From contig JAINDK010000010.1 in NCBI GenBank assembly GCA_019931185.1, forward strand, positions 1 to 64,000: a stretch of DNA of 64,000 nt, given 5' to 3'. Below, piece by piece: positions 51,970 through 61,855 of this stretch. Below the pieces are notes generated by a model. That model was not told where the DNA came from, made no database searches, and saw only the letters and a program-made list of their open reading frames with translations. The DNA comes from Bryobacter sp. CoA8 C33. Lineage in GTDB: Bacteria; Acidobacteriota; Terriglobia; Bryobacterales; Bryobacteraceae. Each line of letters begins with the position of its first letter. Position 1 is the first letter of the stretch. A program made the translations under genes and the position numbers.

Positions 51970-53631
51970 ATGCGTTTCCTGGTTTTCCTATTGGTGAGTT
52001 CTGCTCTGGCGCGCGATCCGGTACGGACGCGCAAAGTGATGGTCGTGGCGCAGGAACCGATTGCGACCGATGTGGGCGTGGAGATCCTGCGTAAGGGTGG
52101 GAACGCGTATGACGCAGCGGTGGCTGTGGGCTTTGCTCTGGCGGTTACCTATCCGAGCGCGGGCAATATCGGGGGCGGGGGCTTTGCTCTGGTACGCACG
52201 GCCCGGGGAGAAAGTAGTTTTCTTGATTTTCGCGAGAAGGCGCCGGCGAAAGCTACGCGGGATATGTACCTGGACAGCAAGGGCCAACCGACGCGGGAAT
52301 CGGTGATCGGCTGGCGCGCGGCGGGTGTTCCGGGAACCGTGCGTGGCCTGGCGATGCTGCATGCGAAATACGGGAAGCTCAAGTGGGGGCAACTGCTGGC
52401 GCCTGCCATCCGGCTGGCCGATCGGGGCTTTGAGGTTTCCTATGCGCTGGCCCGGGGGTTGTCTTCGGCCGGTGCGAAGCGGATGTTGAGCGGGTTTGCG
52501 GAATCGGAAAGGCTGTACCGGAATGGCGGAAAACTTTTTGAGGCGGGTGACCGGATGCGTCTGCCGGAGTTGGCACGAACGCTGAAGCGAATTGCGCGCC
52601 GCGGTCCCGATGAGTTTTATACGGGAGAAACGGCGCGGATTCTGGCCGGGGAGATGGCACGCAATGGCGGGCTGATCACCGGGGAAGACCTGCGCAACTA
52701 TCGGGCCGTGGAGCGCAAGCCGCTCGTGGGGAACTACCGCGGGCACGAGTTGATCGCGGCGCCGCCGCCGTCCTCGGGTGGTATCGGAATGATTCATATG
52801 ATGGCGATGCTCGAGCGGCTCGACTACGCGAAAGCGGGCCTGGGCAGTGCCCGTCATGCGCACTTGCTGGCCGAGGTGATGCGCCGGTACTATGCCGACC
52901 GCAGCTTTTTTCTTGGGGATCCAGACTTTGTCAAGATTCCTCTGGCGCGGCTGCTGTCGGCGGAATATGCTGCCAGCCGCGCCGGGACCATCGAGCCGGA
53001 GCGGGCTACGGCATCGAGTGCGCTCGATCATGGTGTGATTCCACCGGAAGAATCTCCGGAGACAACGCATCTGTCGATCGTGGATGGGCAGGGAAACGCT
53101 GTGTCGCTGACCTACACGCTGAATGGGGGCTACGGTTGTGGGGTCACCGTGCCGAGGCTTGGATTTCTGCTGAACAACGAAATGGATGATTTCTCCGCCA
53201 AGCCGGGGACGCCCAACATGTTCGGCGCCATCGGGGGGGAGGCGAACGCGATCGCGCCCAACAAGCGTATGCTGTCGAGCATGACGCCCACGATCGTGAC
53301 GAGGAACGGCAAGCTGCTGATGGTTGTGGGGGCGCCCGGGGGCACGCGCATCATTACCGGTGTCATGCAGGCGATTCTGCATGTGCTCGACTTCAAACTC
53401 AACATGCAGGACGCGATCGATACTCCGCGGCTGCATCACCAGTGGAAACCGGATACGCTTTACCTGGAACGCGGCTGGAGTCCGGACACGGTGGCAATTC
53501 TTGAGCGTATGGGGCACAAGGTGCAGACTGGTATTGCCAGCGTCGCCAACGTGCATGGCATTCTAGTGGAAGACCAATGGCTTCAGGGTGCTCCCGATGG
53601 CCGCACCAACGGCAAAGCAGCCGGTTACTAG
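51970..53631 (+). CDS. ggt: Gamma-glutamyltransferase
   Basis: 553 residues with signal peptide RFLVFLLVSSALARD. The self-cleavage site and new N-terminal nucleophile are in ETTHLSIVDGQGNAVSLTYT, the second-subunit substrate site in LLNNEMDDFSAKPGTPN, MLSSMTPTIV and GAPGGTRIITGVMQAIL. It hydrolyses or transfers the gamma-glutamyl group of glutathione in the periplasm. It starts directly after rlmB. Confidence 0.95.
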   Translation: MRFLVFLLVSSALARDPVRTRKVMVVAQEPIATDVGVEILRKGGNAYDAAVAVGFALAVTYPSAGNIGGGGFALVRTARGESSFLDFREKAPAKATRDMYLDSKGQPTRESVIGWRAAGVPGTVRGLAMLHAKYGKLKWGQLLAPAIRLADRGFEVSYALARGLSSAGAKRMLSGFAESERLYRNGGKLFEAGDRMRLPELARTLKRIARRGPDEFYTGETARILAGEMARNGGLITGEDLRNYRAVERKPLVGNYRGHELIAAPPPSSGGIGMIHMMAMLERLDYAKAGLGSARHAHLLAEVMRRYYADRSFFLGDPDFVKIPLARLLSAEYAASRAGTIEPERATASSALDHGVIPPEESPETTHLSIVDGQGNAVSLTYTLNGGYGCGVTVPRLGFLLNNEMDDFSAKPGTPNMFGAIGGEANAIAPNKRMLSSMTPTIVTRNGKLLMVVGAPGGTRIITGVMQAILHVLDFKLNMQDAIDTPRLHHQWKPDTLYLERGWSPDTVAILERMGHKVQTGIASVANVHGILVEDQWLQGAPDGRTNGKAAGY

Positions 53632-53644
53632 GCAAACCGACAAA

Positions 53645-54502
53645 ATGGAACATGTTCTTTCCACACACATCTGCGTGCAGCACCGGCTGACGACAGTCTG
53701 GCTTGACCGGATCTGGGAAGCGGGGATTCCCGCGGTTGAAATTTTCTGCGCGCGCCAGCACCTTGATTATCGGAACAAAGCCCAGATCCAGGAACTGGGC
53801 CACTGGTTTCGCGATGCCCGGCTCACACTCCACTCCCTGCACATGCCGATGTACAGCGACGATCAGTGGGGACGGTCCAGCCCCAATGCCGTGATCACGC
53901 TCACGGAACTGTCGCGGCCGCGGCGGCAGGAGATGGTGGATGAGATCAAGCGCGCGCTCGAGGTTGCCGAGGTCATTCCTTTCCGTTTTGCGATCCAACA
54001 TCTTGGAGTGGGCGGGGAAGCCTTCAATCTCCGTAAGTGGGATGCAGCGTTTACGGCGCTTGAGGAATTGAATCTGTTCGCGCGCCAGCGGGGAGTGGAC
54101 ATTCTGCTGGAAAACATTCCGAATGCGTTCTCAAGCGGCGAGCGGCTGAGGGGCTTTATCGAGATGACTCATCTCAGGAATGATTTTTGTTTTGATACGG
54201 GCCATGCCCACATCATGGGTGGCATCGAAAACGAGTGGGACGCGATGAAGGAGCGCGTGCGCTCGACCCATGTGCACGACAACGACGGAACGAACGACAA
54301 TCATCGCTTTCCCTTTCTTGCCGCCGATGCAACCGTCAACTGGAGCAAGACAATGAATCTGCTGCGTTCCCGATCGGAACAATATCCCTTGCTGCTCGAG
54401 CTGCGCGAGCACCCCGATATACCCAAGGCCATTGAATCGGCCGCTGAAGTTTTCCGCCGTCTCGAAGACATCGAGCCCTGGCAGGAAGAGGAATCTGAAT
54501 GA
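53645..54502 (+). CDS. Sugar phosphate isomerase/epimerase family protein
   Basis: 285 residues from ATG at 53645 ([15 protein letters not shown]). The frame is open 19 codons further upstream inside ggt. It has the xylose-isomerase-like TIM-barrel pattern, with metal-site residues in [11 protein letters not shown] (Glu), [12 protein letters not shown] (Asp, His) and [13 protein letters not shown] (His, Asp). The substrate is unknown. The stop overlaps the asnS start as ATGA. Confidence 0.86.
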   Translation: MEHVLSTHICVQHRLTTVWLDRIWEAGIPAVEIFCARQHLDYRNKAQIQELGHWFRDARLTLHSLHMPMYSDDQWGRSSPNAVITLTELSRPRRQEMVDEIKRALEVAEVIPFRFAIQHLGVGGEAFNLRKWDAAFTALEELNLFARQRGVDILLENIPNAFSSGERLRGFIEMTHLRNDFCFDTGHAHIMGGIENEWDAMKERVRSTHVHDNDGTNDNHRFPFLAADATVNWSKTMNLLRSRSEQYPLLLELREHPDIPKAIESAAEVFRRLEDIEPWQEEESE

Positions 54503-55812
54503 ACGACTGCCCTCGCGTTTCCATCAAATCGATTGGCCATTACGATGGCCAGACCGTGCGACTTTCCGGCTGGCTGTATAACTTGCGCCGGAGTGGCAAG
54601 ATCGCGTTTCCCATCCTGCGTGATGGTACCGGCTTTCTGCAGTGTGTGGCGGTGAAGGCCGAACTGCCCGAATCCACTTTTGAAGCGCTTCGCGAACTGA
54701 CGCAGGAGTCTTCGCTTACGGTAACGGGCAAGGTCCGTGCCGAATCCCGGGCGCCCGGTGGATACGAGTTGGATGTACAGGAAGTCACAATCCATCAGCG
54801 CATCCCCGAGGAGGACCCCTATCCGATCACGCCGAAGGAGCATGGCATTGACTTTCTGATGGACCGGCGCCATCTTTGGCTGCGTTCGAAACGCCAGTTT
54901 GCCATTGCGCGAATCCGCCATGAGGTGATCCGGGCGGTACGCGATTTCTTTGATGACAACGGATTCACGCTGGTCGATTGTCCGATCTTTACCCCCGCGG
55001 CCTGTGAGGGCACCTCCACGCTGTTCGAGGTCGACTACTTCGAGGATGAGAAAGTTTATCTAACGCAGTCCGGTCAACTTTACAACGAGGCCAACGCAAT
55101 GGCGCTCGGTAAGGTTTACTGTTTCGGGCCGACGTTCCGCGCGGAAAAATCGAAGACCCGCCGCCACTTGACTGAGTTCTGGATGGTGGAGCCCGAGATG
55201 GCATATGCCACGCTCGAGGATGTGAAGGAATTGGCTGAGGGGCTGGTGTGTTCGATCGTAGCTCGCGTGCTCGACCGGCGCCGGGAGGAACTGAAAATTC
55301 TCGAGCGCGACACGAGCAAGCTCGAGACCGTCAAAGGACCCTTCCCGCGGATGAGCTATGACGAGGCGGTGAAGATCCTGCAGGGCAAGGGAAGCACGAT
55401 CGAATGGGGAACGGACTTTGGGAATACGGATGAGACTTTGCTGACGGAAGGCTATGACCGCCCGGTGATGGTGGACCGGTATCCGACCGAAATCAAGGCG
55501 TTCTACTTTGAGCCCGACGCGGATCGGCCGGAACTTGCCTTGGGCGTGGATTTGATCGCGCCGGAAGGCTACGGGGAAATCATCGGCGGCGGACAGCGCA
55601 TTCACGACCTCAACCTGTTGCTGAAGCGGTTGGAGGAACACAAGCTGCCGCGGGAAGCGTTTGAATGGTATGTGGATCTGCGCAAGTTTGGCGCGGTACC
55701 GCATGGTGGCTTCGGCATGGGGATTGAGCGGACTGTTTCCTGGATGTGCGGCCTCGACCATCTGCGAGAGGCGATTGCCTATCCGCGGATGCTGTACAGG
55801 ACTCGTCCGTAG
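54499..55812 (+). CDS. asnS: Asparaginyl-tRNA synthetase
   Basis: 437 residues. The OB-fold anticodon-binding domain starts [20 protein letters not shown]. The class II core has motif 2 ([20 protein letters not shown]) and motif 3 ([20 protein letters not shown]). It charges tRNA-Asn. The presence of this enzyme suggests that asparagine is loaded directly rather than through Asp-tRNA-Asn. The start overlaps the preceding stop by 4 bp. Confidence 0.95.
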   Translation: MNDCPRVSIKSIGHYDGQTVRLSGWLYNLRRSGKIAFPILRDGTGFLQCVAVKAELPESTFEALRELTQESSLTVTGKVRAESRAPGGYELDVQEVTIHQRIPEEDPYPITPKEHGIDFLMDRRHLWLRSKRQFAIARIRHEVIRAVRDFFDDNGFTLVDCPIFTPAACEGTSTLFEVDYFEDEKVYLTQSGQLYNEANAMALGKVYCFGPTFRAEKSKTRRHLTEFWMVEPEMAYATLEDVKELAEGLVCSIVARVLDRRREELKILERDTSKLETVKGPFPRMSYDEAVKILQGKGSTIEWGTDFGNTDETLLTEGYDRPVMVDRYPTEIKAFYFEPDADRPELALGVDLIAPEGYGEIIGGGQRIHDLNLLLKRLEEHKLPREAFEWYVDLRKFGAVPHGGFGMGIERTVSWMCGLDHLREAIAYPRMLYRTRP

Positions 55813-55818
55813 GCGCCC

Positions 55819-56730
55819 ATGCGGAAGGTTGCTATCATAGGCGCGCCGATGGATCTTGGCGCGGGCCGGCGCGGGGTCGATATGGGGCCGTCGGCGGTGC
55901 GCGCGGCGAGTTTGCATGCGCGTCTTGCCACGCTCGGCTATGAGCTGGAGGATTTAGGCAATATCGATGTGGTGCAACCGGAATCGATCGGCGCCAAGCC
56001 TTCTTCGGCCCGATTCTTGCCGGAGATTGCCGCCAGTTGCGCCCGGCTGGCGCGACTGGTGGAGCGAGCCGCTAGCAATGGGCAGTTTCCGTTGGTTTTG
56101 GGCGGAGATCATTCGATCGCGGCCGGGACGATCGCGGGGCTTGCGCGGCACTACCGGAAGACGAAGCAGCAGATCGGGCTGATCTGGATCGATGCGCACG
56201 CGGACATGAACACTCCGGCTACGAGTCCTTCTGGTAACGTGCACGGCATGCCGCTGGCGGCAACGCTGGGCATGGGGCCACAGGAGTTGACGCATCTGCT
56301 GGGGTACGCGCCGAAGGTGCGGCCGGGCAACACGGTTTTGATCGGGATCCGGGATGTGGATGAGCTGGAAAGCGCGATTGTCACCTCCTCTGGGGTGCAT
56401 GTGTTTACGATGCGCGAAGTTGACGAACTCGGTATGCGGACGGTGATGTCGCGGGCGATCGAGTATGCGGGCAGCGGTACGTTGGGCATTCATCTCAGCT
56501 TTGACATGGACAGTGTCGACCCCGATGATGCACCGGGAGTTGGCACGCCCGTCCGCGGTGGCCTGACTTATCGTGAAGCTCATCTAGCTATGGAAATGAT
56601 GAGTGATTCGGGCCTGCTCCGGTCACTCGAAGTGGTGGAAGTGAACCCCATCCTTGATACCGCGAATCGCACCGCTCTGCTCGCCGTCGAACTCATTGCC
56701 TCGGCGATGGGAAAAAGGATTCTCGCCTAA
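55819..56730 (+). CDS. rocF: Arginase (ureohydrolase family)
   Basis: 303 residues. The manganese site is spread over LVLGGDHSIAAGT (His), WIDAHADMNTP (Asp, His, Asp) and SFDMDSVDPDDAPGVGTPV (Asp, Asp). The start MRKVAIIGAPMDLGAGRRGV is typical of arginase. It hydrolyses arginine to ornithine and urea. Agmatinase is less likely because the N-terminal motif is arginase-like. The stop and the ddl start share TAATG. Confidence 0.93.
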   Translation: MRKVAIIGAPMDLGAGRRGVDMGPSAVRAASLHARLATLGYELEDLGNIDVVQPESIGAKPSSARFLPEIAASCARLARLVERAASNGQFPLVLGGDHSIAAGTIAGLARHYRKTKQQIGLIWIDAHADMNTPATSPSGNVHGMPLAATLGMGPQELTHLLGYAPKVRPGNTVLIGIRDVDELESAIVTSSGVHVFTMREVDELGMRTVMSRAIEYAGSGTLGIHLSFDMDSVDPDDAPGVGTPVRGGLTYREAHLAMEMMSDSGLLRSLEVVEVNPILDTANRTALLAVELIASAMGKRILA

Positions 56731-57710
56731 TGTCAATGCTCAATGTTGCAGTTGTGTACGGCGGCCGTTCCGGCGAACACGAAGTCAGCCTGCGTTCGGC
56801 CGAATCGATCATTGGTTATCTTGACGCTGCCCGCTTCACTGCCGCGCGCTACTTCGTCTCCCCTGACGGCAAGTGGTCTCCGTCGCCGATCCTGCCTGAA
56901 CCCGGCGCGAATCCGGGGATTGATGTCGTGTTTCCCATTACCCACGGCACCTTTGGCGAGGATGGCACGATGCAGGGTCTTTTTGAACTCGCCGATCTCG
57001 CTTATGTCGGGCCTGGGGTTCTGGGCAGCGCCGTGGCGATGGACAAGGAACTGACCAAACGGGTTTTGCGCGATGCCGGGGTTCCGATTGTCGACTTCCT
57101 GGTGCAGCGCCGTGGCGAGTTGAACCCGGCGGCCATCATCGAGCGGCTGGGCCTGCCGGTATTCGTCAAGCCGGCCAATCTCGGCTCGTCGGTTGGGATC
57201 AATAAAGCGAAAACGGTACAAGCGCTTGGTGAAGCCCTTGAAGAGGCCGCCCGTTACGATACGAAGATCATTATCGAGCGGGCTGTTTCGGGTCGTGAGT
57301 TTGAGTGCAGCGTTTTGGGCAATGAATACCTGGCTTCTTCTTTTCCCTGCGAGATTCTCCCGGAGCGGGAATTCTATGATTACGAGGCGAAGTACATTCT
57401 CGGGACGACGCGCATCGAGATGCCGGCGCAATTGGAGCGGGAGCAAACGGCGCGAATTCGCCAATTGGCGATCGATGCGGTGCGAGCACTCGATTGCGAA
57501 GGGATGGCGCGGGTAGACTTTCTTTTTGAAACGGCATCGGGACAGTTCTACGTCAATGAAGTGAATACGCTACCGGGATTCACTTCGATCAGCATGTATC
57601 CGAAAATGTGGGAACACTCCGGCATTGCTTATTCTGATCTGCTCACGCGGTTGATTGATCTGGCCCTGGCCCGGCACGCTCGCCGCAAAGCTACGCAATT
57701 CCGCCGCTGA
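56730..57710 (+). CDS. ddl: D-alanine--D-alanine ligase
   Basis: 326 residues. The N-terminal domain has [20 protein letters not shown], the ATP-grasp core has [17 protein letters not shown] and the metal site is [20 protein letters not shown]. It makes D-Ala-D-Ala for peptidoglycan. Translation is probably coupled to arginase through the TAATG overlap, although the two pathways are unrelated. Confidence 0.95.
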   Translation: MSMLNVAVVYGGRSGEHEVSLRSAESIIGYLDAARFTAARYFVSPDGKWSPSPILPEPGANPGIDVVFPITHGTFGEDGTMQGLFELADLAYVGPGVLGSAVAMDKELTKRVLRDAGVPIVDFLVQRRGELNPAAIIERLGLPVFVKPANLGSSVGINKAKTVQALGEALEEAARYDTKIIIERAVSGREFECSVLGNEYLASSFPCEILPEREFYDYEAKYILGTTRIEMPAQLEREQTARIRQLAIDAVRALDCEGMARVDFLFETASGQFYVNEVNTLPGFTSISMYPKMWEHSGIAYSDLLTRLIDLALARHARRKATQFRR

Positions 57711-57712
57711 CC

Positions 57713-59221
57713 ATGCGCAGTCTGATCCTCATTGCCGCCCTCCAGCCGGTCCTGGCGCAGGACGATCCGTCGGGTTTGGCGGAGCACGTCCGCCGTTTTG
57801 TGGACGTGGTGTCGCTGGTGGAGCGTGAGGCCGCCGACGCTATCGACTTCAAGGCGTCGTTTGAGGGCGGGGTCTTGCCGGCGATGATGCGGCGGCTCGA
57901 TCCTCATTCCGTTTTCTTCAATAAGGATCAGTTTGAGCAGCTTCGGGAAATGGAGACGTCGACGCGCAAGGGATTTGGCTCGATAGTGAGCGTGTTGCCG
58001 GGCCGGGTGATCGTGTTGCAAACGATGCCCGCCAGCCCGAGCGAACGCGCGGGACTGCAACCGGGCGATGAGATCATTGCCATCAATAATGTGGCCCTAT
58101 CGCGCTTCGATATGGATCAGATGGTGGAGTATCTGAACTATACGCGGCAAAAGGACGCACTGCTGGCGGTGCGCCGCCAGAACTTTCCCCGCCCTCTCGA
58201 ATTCGTGCTTTCCCCGGCTACCTTGAACGCCCCTACGGTTGAGCGCGCGTTTTTTCTCGAGGCGGGCTTTGCTTACATCCGCGTATCGAGCTTTGAGGAA
58301 AAGACCGGGCGTGATCTTCGCAACGCGATCGATCGGCTCGGGGGGCAAGCGCTGAAGGGGCTCGTATTGGATTTGCGAAATAACCCTGGGGGCGTGTTTG
58401 CGAGTGCTCTCGAGACGGCTTCACTGTTTCTGCCGGCGGGCACGCGCATCACGAGCGTGCGGGGCCGGAACAAGAAGGACCAGAACCTCGATGTTCCCTC
58501 CGGAATGGAGCCGTATTCGTTTCCGCTGGCGATTCTGATCAATGAGAAATCCGCCAGCGGCTCCGAGGTGGTGTCGGCGGCGCTGCAGGAGCACAAGCGG
58601 GCCACGGTCATCGGTCTGCCGAGTTATGGGAAGGGTTTGGTGCAAAGTGTCTTTCCGGTGATGGGCGGCAATGGCTTGGCGCTGACGACGGCTTACTACT
58701 ACACTCCGAACGGCAGGTCGATTCAGCGCCGATTGGCCGATTCTCAGATTGACCCGACGCTGAATAGCGCCAAAGCGGGGGTGCAGCCGGATGTAGAGGA
58801 ATATCCGGAGCGTCCGACGCGGCTGCGGGCTTTTCTTGATGGCAATGGCCTGATCACCGCTTATGCCACTGAGTGGCTGCGCACGAACCCCAAGCCGGCG
58901 GCCGGGTTTCGTCTCCCGCGGATGGTCCTCGATCTTTACCAGCGCTGGTTGTCGGAGAAGAACATTCTGCCAAGCCTCGCGGAGTGGAGCGTGGATCGGG
59001 ACTGGGTGCAGAACCGGCTGGAGCAGGAAATCGTCAATCTAACTCTGGGTGTGGAGGCGGGCGATGAAGTGGAAGCGCGCCGGGATCCGCAAGTGCAGCG
59101 CGGATTGGCGGAGATAAGATCAAAGCATGAGAATCGTGTTGGCGCTGAGCATCCTCGGACTATCCCTGCCGGGGCAGACCGCGCCGACTTTCTCGCGCGA
59201 GATCGCTCCCATCCTTTTTAA
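57713..59221 (+). CDS. S41 family carboxyl-terminal processing peptidase
   Basis: 502 residues. The order is an N-terminal helical cap (signal [15 protein letters not shown]), a PDZ domain at about 85-145 ([20 protein letters not shown]) and the S41 core with the nucleophile in [17 protein letters not shown] (Ser about 281) and the general-base Lys in SYGKGLVQ (about 306). The last 32 residues overlap the following cytochrome gene by 95 bp, which is unusual. A one-base shift would end the protein at a TGA (59128-59130) overlapping the next ATG, the common arrangement, so the present C-terminus may reflect a small indel. Confidence 0.88.
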   Translation: MRSLILIAALQPVLAQDDPSGLAEHVRRFVDVVSLVEREAADAIDFKASFEGGVLPAMMRRLDPHSVFFNKDQFEQLREMETSTRKGFGSIVSVLPGRVIVLQTMPASPSERAGLQPGDEIIAINNVALSRFDMDQMVEYLNYTRQKDALLAVRRQNFPRPLEFVLSPATLNAPTVERAFFLEAGFAYIRVSSFEEKTGRDLRNAIDRLGGQALKGLVLDLRNNPGGVFASALETASLFLPAGTRITSVRGRNKKDQNLDVPSGMEPYSFPLAILINEKSASGSEVVSAALQEHKRATVIGLPSYGKGLVQSVFPVMGGNGLALTTAYYYTPNGRSIQRRLADSQIDPTLNSAKAGVQPDVEEYPERPTRLRAFLDGNGLITAYATEWLRTNPKPAAGFRLPRMVLDLYQRWLSEKNILPSLAEWSVDRDWVQNRLEQEIVNLTLGVEAGDEVEARRDPQVQRGLAEIRSKHENRVGAEHPRTIPAGADRADFLARDRSHPF

Positions 59222-60429
59222 GCACTGTACGGGTTGTCACCGTCCGGGGGAGATCGGCCCCATGGCCTTCACCTCGTACAAGGAGATTCGTCCCTGGAGC
59301 CGGGCGATTCTGGCCGCGGTTCAGACGAGAACGATGCCTCCGTGGCATGCCGACCCGCACTACGGCAAATTCCGGAATGACTCGCGGCTTAAGCGACGCG
59401 GAAGTGGAAGCGATCGTTGCCTGGGCCAAGGGCGGTGCGCCGGAAGGGGATCCGAAGCTGACGCCAGCACTGCCGTCGTTTTTCGAAGGCTGGCAAATCG
59501 GCAAGCCGGATGCGATCTTCAGCATTCCCGAATTCACTCTTGGCAGTTCCGGACAGGATGAACAGCAAACTTTCTTCGTCGATACCAATTTCCTGGAGGA
59601 TGTTTGGGTGGATGCGGTTGAGATCCGACCCGGTAATCGTAAGGTGGTCCATCATGCCCATGTGTGGATCGCGAACCCCACGCCAGCCGCGCCTCGCGAG
59701 ACAGGTCCGAAGCGAGTGAGCTACACCTATCGTCAAGGCACGCGTGTGATGACGAAAGCTGACGCGCCGGTGATCGATGATGGGTGTTCTCATCCCGACG
59801 GGGGGCGCTGGCCGGGTGTCGTGACATCGGAACTCGGCGCGATGCTGTCGAGTTTTGTCCCGGGCAAGGCTCCCGAGACCTGGCCTGCGGGTATTGCCAA
59901 GCGCATTCCGGCCGGGGCGCGCCTGAAGTTCACCATTCACTATTCGAAATCGGCCAATCAAGAGGAGAAGGATACGACGAGTGTGGGTCTGCGCTTTGCG
60001 AAGGTTCCGGTGCGTCAGGAACTGCGTCGCATTGACCTTCACAACACGGCGTTTCGCATTCCGGCTCAGGCCCAGAACCACGTTGTCACAGCCTGCTATA
60101 CCTTCAACGAGGATGCTGATGTGCTCACTTATCTGGCGCACATGCATTATCGCGGGCGCAGCATGAAGTTTGAAGCGATTTATCCGGATGGAAGCACCGC
60201 AATCCTGCTCAACATTCCCCGCTATGATTTCGAGTGGCAGATCAAGTATCTGAACGCGACACCCGTGCGCATCCCCAAGGGCGCGCGGATCCGTCTGACC
60301 GCCACCTTTGACAACTCGGCAAACAACCGTTACAATCTCGACCCAAGTCAAGTAATCCGCTGGGGTGACAATACCATCGATGAAATGATGGATGGGTGGT
60401 TTGAGTTTGTCACCCCGCTCGCGAATTGA
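59127..60429 (+). pseudogene. Copper type II monooxygenase-like protein with N-terminal heme c, one-base frameshift
   Basis: Frame 1 starts at ATG 59127 with a signal peptide ([13 protein letters not shown]) and a heme motif [16 protein letters not shown], then [15 protein letters not shown]. The family normally continues '[19 protein letters not shown]', which is in the next frame here. An extra A at 59391/59392 (CTT AAGC) explains the shift. The rest, to 60429, holds VVHHAHVWI and the HMHYRGRSMKF copper-type motif of ascorbate-dependent monooxygenases. The product, if intact, would be a secreted copper oxidoreductase. It may be a real mutation or a sequence error. Confidence 0.75.
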
Positions 60430-60434
60430 AGAGT

Positions 60435-60800
60435 TTACTGCGGAACGGGCCGCCCCATCGACTTATAGATCCCCTCGATCATGGCAATGTTATCTTTGGC
60501 TTTTTGGTTTGTCTTGTCCACTTCCAGCACGCGGCGATAGCTTCTGAGCGCTGTGGGATACTTGCGGAACGGCGGCAGCTTATCGTTATACATGTAGCTG
60601 TCGCCCTGGCCCATCAGAGCTTCCGCCATTGCCTTTTTGATGATGGCGTCGGTTGGTTTGGCTTTGAGGGCAGGTTCCAATACCGCCACGGCTTCATCGT
60701 ACCTTTTTTCCTTTATCAACGCCTTGGCGTCATCTACTGCCTTGTTCGCTGCCAGCAGCATCGCCGTCGCCAGCGCCAGGGTCGCAATAGTTTTCTTCAT
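60435..60800 (-). CDS. Exported TPR-like protein
   Basis: 121 residues. A signal peptide (KKTIATLALATAMLLAA) is followed by helical repeats with the tetratricopeptide pattern: LIKEKRYDEAVAVLEPALKA and YPTALRSYRRVLEVDKTNQK. No catalytic motif. It is convergent with the copper-monooxygenase-like gene (5 bp apart) and divergent from the ferredoxin pseudogene. Confidence 0.85.
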   Translation of the reverse strand: MKKTIATLALATAMLLAANKAVDDAKALIKEKRYDEAVAVLEPALKAKPTDAIIKKAMAEALMGQGDSYMYNDKLPPFRKYPTALRSYRRVLEVDKTNQKAKDNIAMIEGIYKSMGRPVPQ

Positions 60801-60822
60801 AGTTTGATCTTAAAGGATTCTT

Positions 60823-61164
60823 ATGGAACGCCTGATTCAAATCCGCAATGCTATTGGCATAGACCATTTTGAGCGCCACGTTTTTCTTGTGCTGATCAGA
60901 CCGAGCCAAAATGCTGTTCGCAGGTCGAGTCCCTGCTTGCCTGGGAATACTGGAGGCGCCGACTAGACGAGTTGGGGCTAATCAAAGATCCGTCGATCGT
61001 CTTCCGCTCGAAAGCCAATGGTCCGCGGGTGTGTGAGCAAAACCCGATCGCCGTGGTCCACCCGGATCCGGTCTTGCATCGCTCAGCGAACCTGGAGGTG
61101 ATTGAAAGAATCATCCAATCACCTCATTGGAGGGGCTCCGCCGGAGAAACACCGCTCTCGCTAA
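60823..61164 (+). pseudogene. Decayed [2Fe-2S] ferredoxin
   Basis: No single frame is long, but three joined frames rebuild a ferredoxin. ATG 60823 gives MERLIQIRNAIGIDHFERHV up to FL; a one-base loss near 60888 moves to CADQTEPKCCSQVESLLAWE and on to RVCEQNPIAVVHPD; a two-base loss near 61119 moves to HLIGGAPPEKHRSR and TAA at 61162. Typical members read 'HLFLCADQ...KPKCC', then 'KANCLRVCEQGPIAVVYP', 'PEVIERIIQEHLIGG'. Here the third cluster Cys is Gly (KANGPRVC). So at least two indels and one ligand loss point to a true dead gene. It fills the 380-bp gap before cmk. Confidence 0.75.
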
Positions 61165-61166
61165 GC

Positions 61167-61172
61167 TATAAT
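61167..61172 (+). promoter_or_regulatory. Consensus -10 (TATAAT) of cmk, possibly leaderless
   Basis: A perfect TATAAT ends 8 bp before the cmk ATG, so transcription would start at or next to the ATG. There is no purine-rich ribosome site in the 16 bases before the ATG (CTATAATTTGCAATA). No good -35 is seen at 17-18 bp. The site begins 2 bp after the stop of the ferredoxin pseudogene. Confidence 0.45.
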
Positions 61173-61180
61173 TTGCAATA

Positions 61181-61855
61181 ATGGCGTTCGCTAGTCGTAT
61201 TATTGCCATTGATGGTCCTGCAGGGGCAGGGAAGAGCACGATCGCGCGCAGTCTAGCCACACGGGTAAACGCGATCTATATCGACACGGGGGCGATGTAT
61301 CGGGCGGTGGCGCTAGCGGCTTTGCGAGCCGGGATTCCTCTGACGGATATCGGGGCTTTGGAACGTTTAGCCCGCGAAGTCAGGATTGAATTCGTTGCTG
61401 GGCAGCGCACGGTGTTGCTCAACGGAGAAGACGTTACGGCGGCGATCCGCTGTCCTGAAATCTCAAGTGCGGCCAGCAAAGTTGCTGTTATCCAAGGAGT
61501 TCGAGCGGCGATGGTGGATTTGCAGCGGCGAATCGCCGAGCACCAGAGCGTAGTGATGGAGGGCCGAGACATTGGTTCGGTGGTTTTTCCAGATGCGGAA
61601 GTAAAGATTTATTTGGATGCCTCCTCGGAGACGCGGGTGCGGAGGCGGGCCGCCGACCTGGAGGCGGCGGGGCTAGCGGTGGATCTGGAGTCATTGCGGC
61701 GGGAGATTGAAGAACGTGACCACCGCGACCGGACGCGGGCCAGTTCGCCGCTGGTGCGAGCGCCTGGGGCCGCGTACATCGACTCGTCCGACCTGACCCC
61801 GGCCGAGGTGGAAGCGGCTCTGCTCAAAGTGATTGAAAGGAACTCCTCGACTTGA
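61181..61855 (+). CDS. cmk: Cytidylate kinase
   Basis: 224 residues. P-loop IDGPAGAGKSTIARSLA at residues 9-25, the CMP-binding stretch YIDTGAMYRAVALAALRAG, and GRDIGSVVFPDAEVKIYLDA with the lid Arg cluster that follows. It phosphorylates CMP and dCMP. The stop TGA overlaps the aspartate kinase start (TTGA). Confidence 0.96.
   Translation: MAFASRIIAIDGPAGAGKSTIARSLATRVNAIYIDTGAMYRAVALAALRAGIPLTDIGALERLAREVRIEFVAGQRTVLLNGEDVTAAIRCPEISSAASKVAVIQGVRAAMVDLQRRIAEHQSVVMEGRDIGSVVFPDAEVKIYLDASSETRVRRRAADLEAAGLAVDLESLRREIEERDHRDRTRASSPLVRAPGAAYIDSSDLTPAEVEAALLKVIERNSST

Noticed and set aside
51988-53556. 522-codon minus-strand open frame opposite ggt
   Set aside because: Arg/His/Pro-rich noise; the plus strand carries a complete gamma-glutamyltransferase with all motifs.
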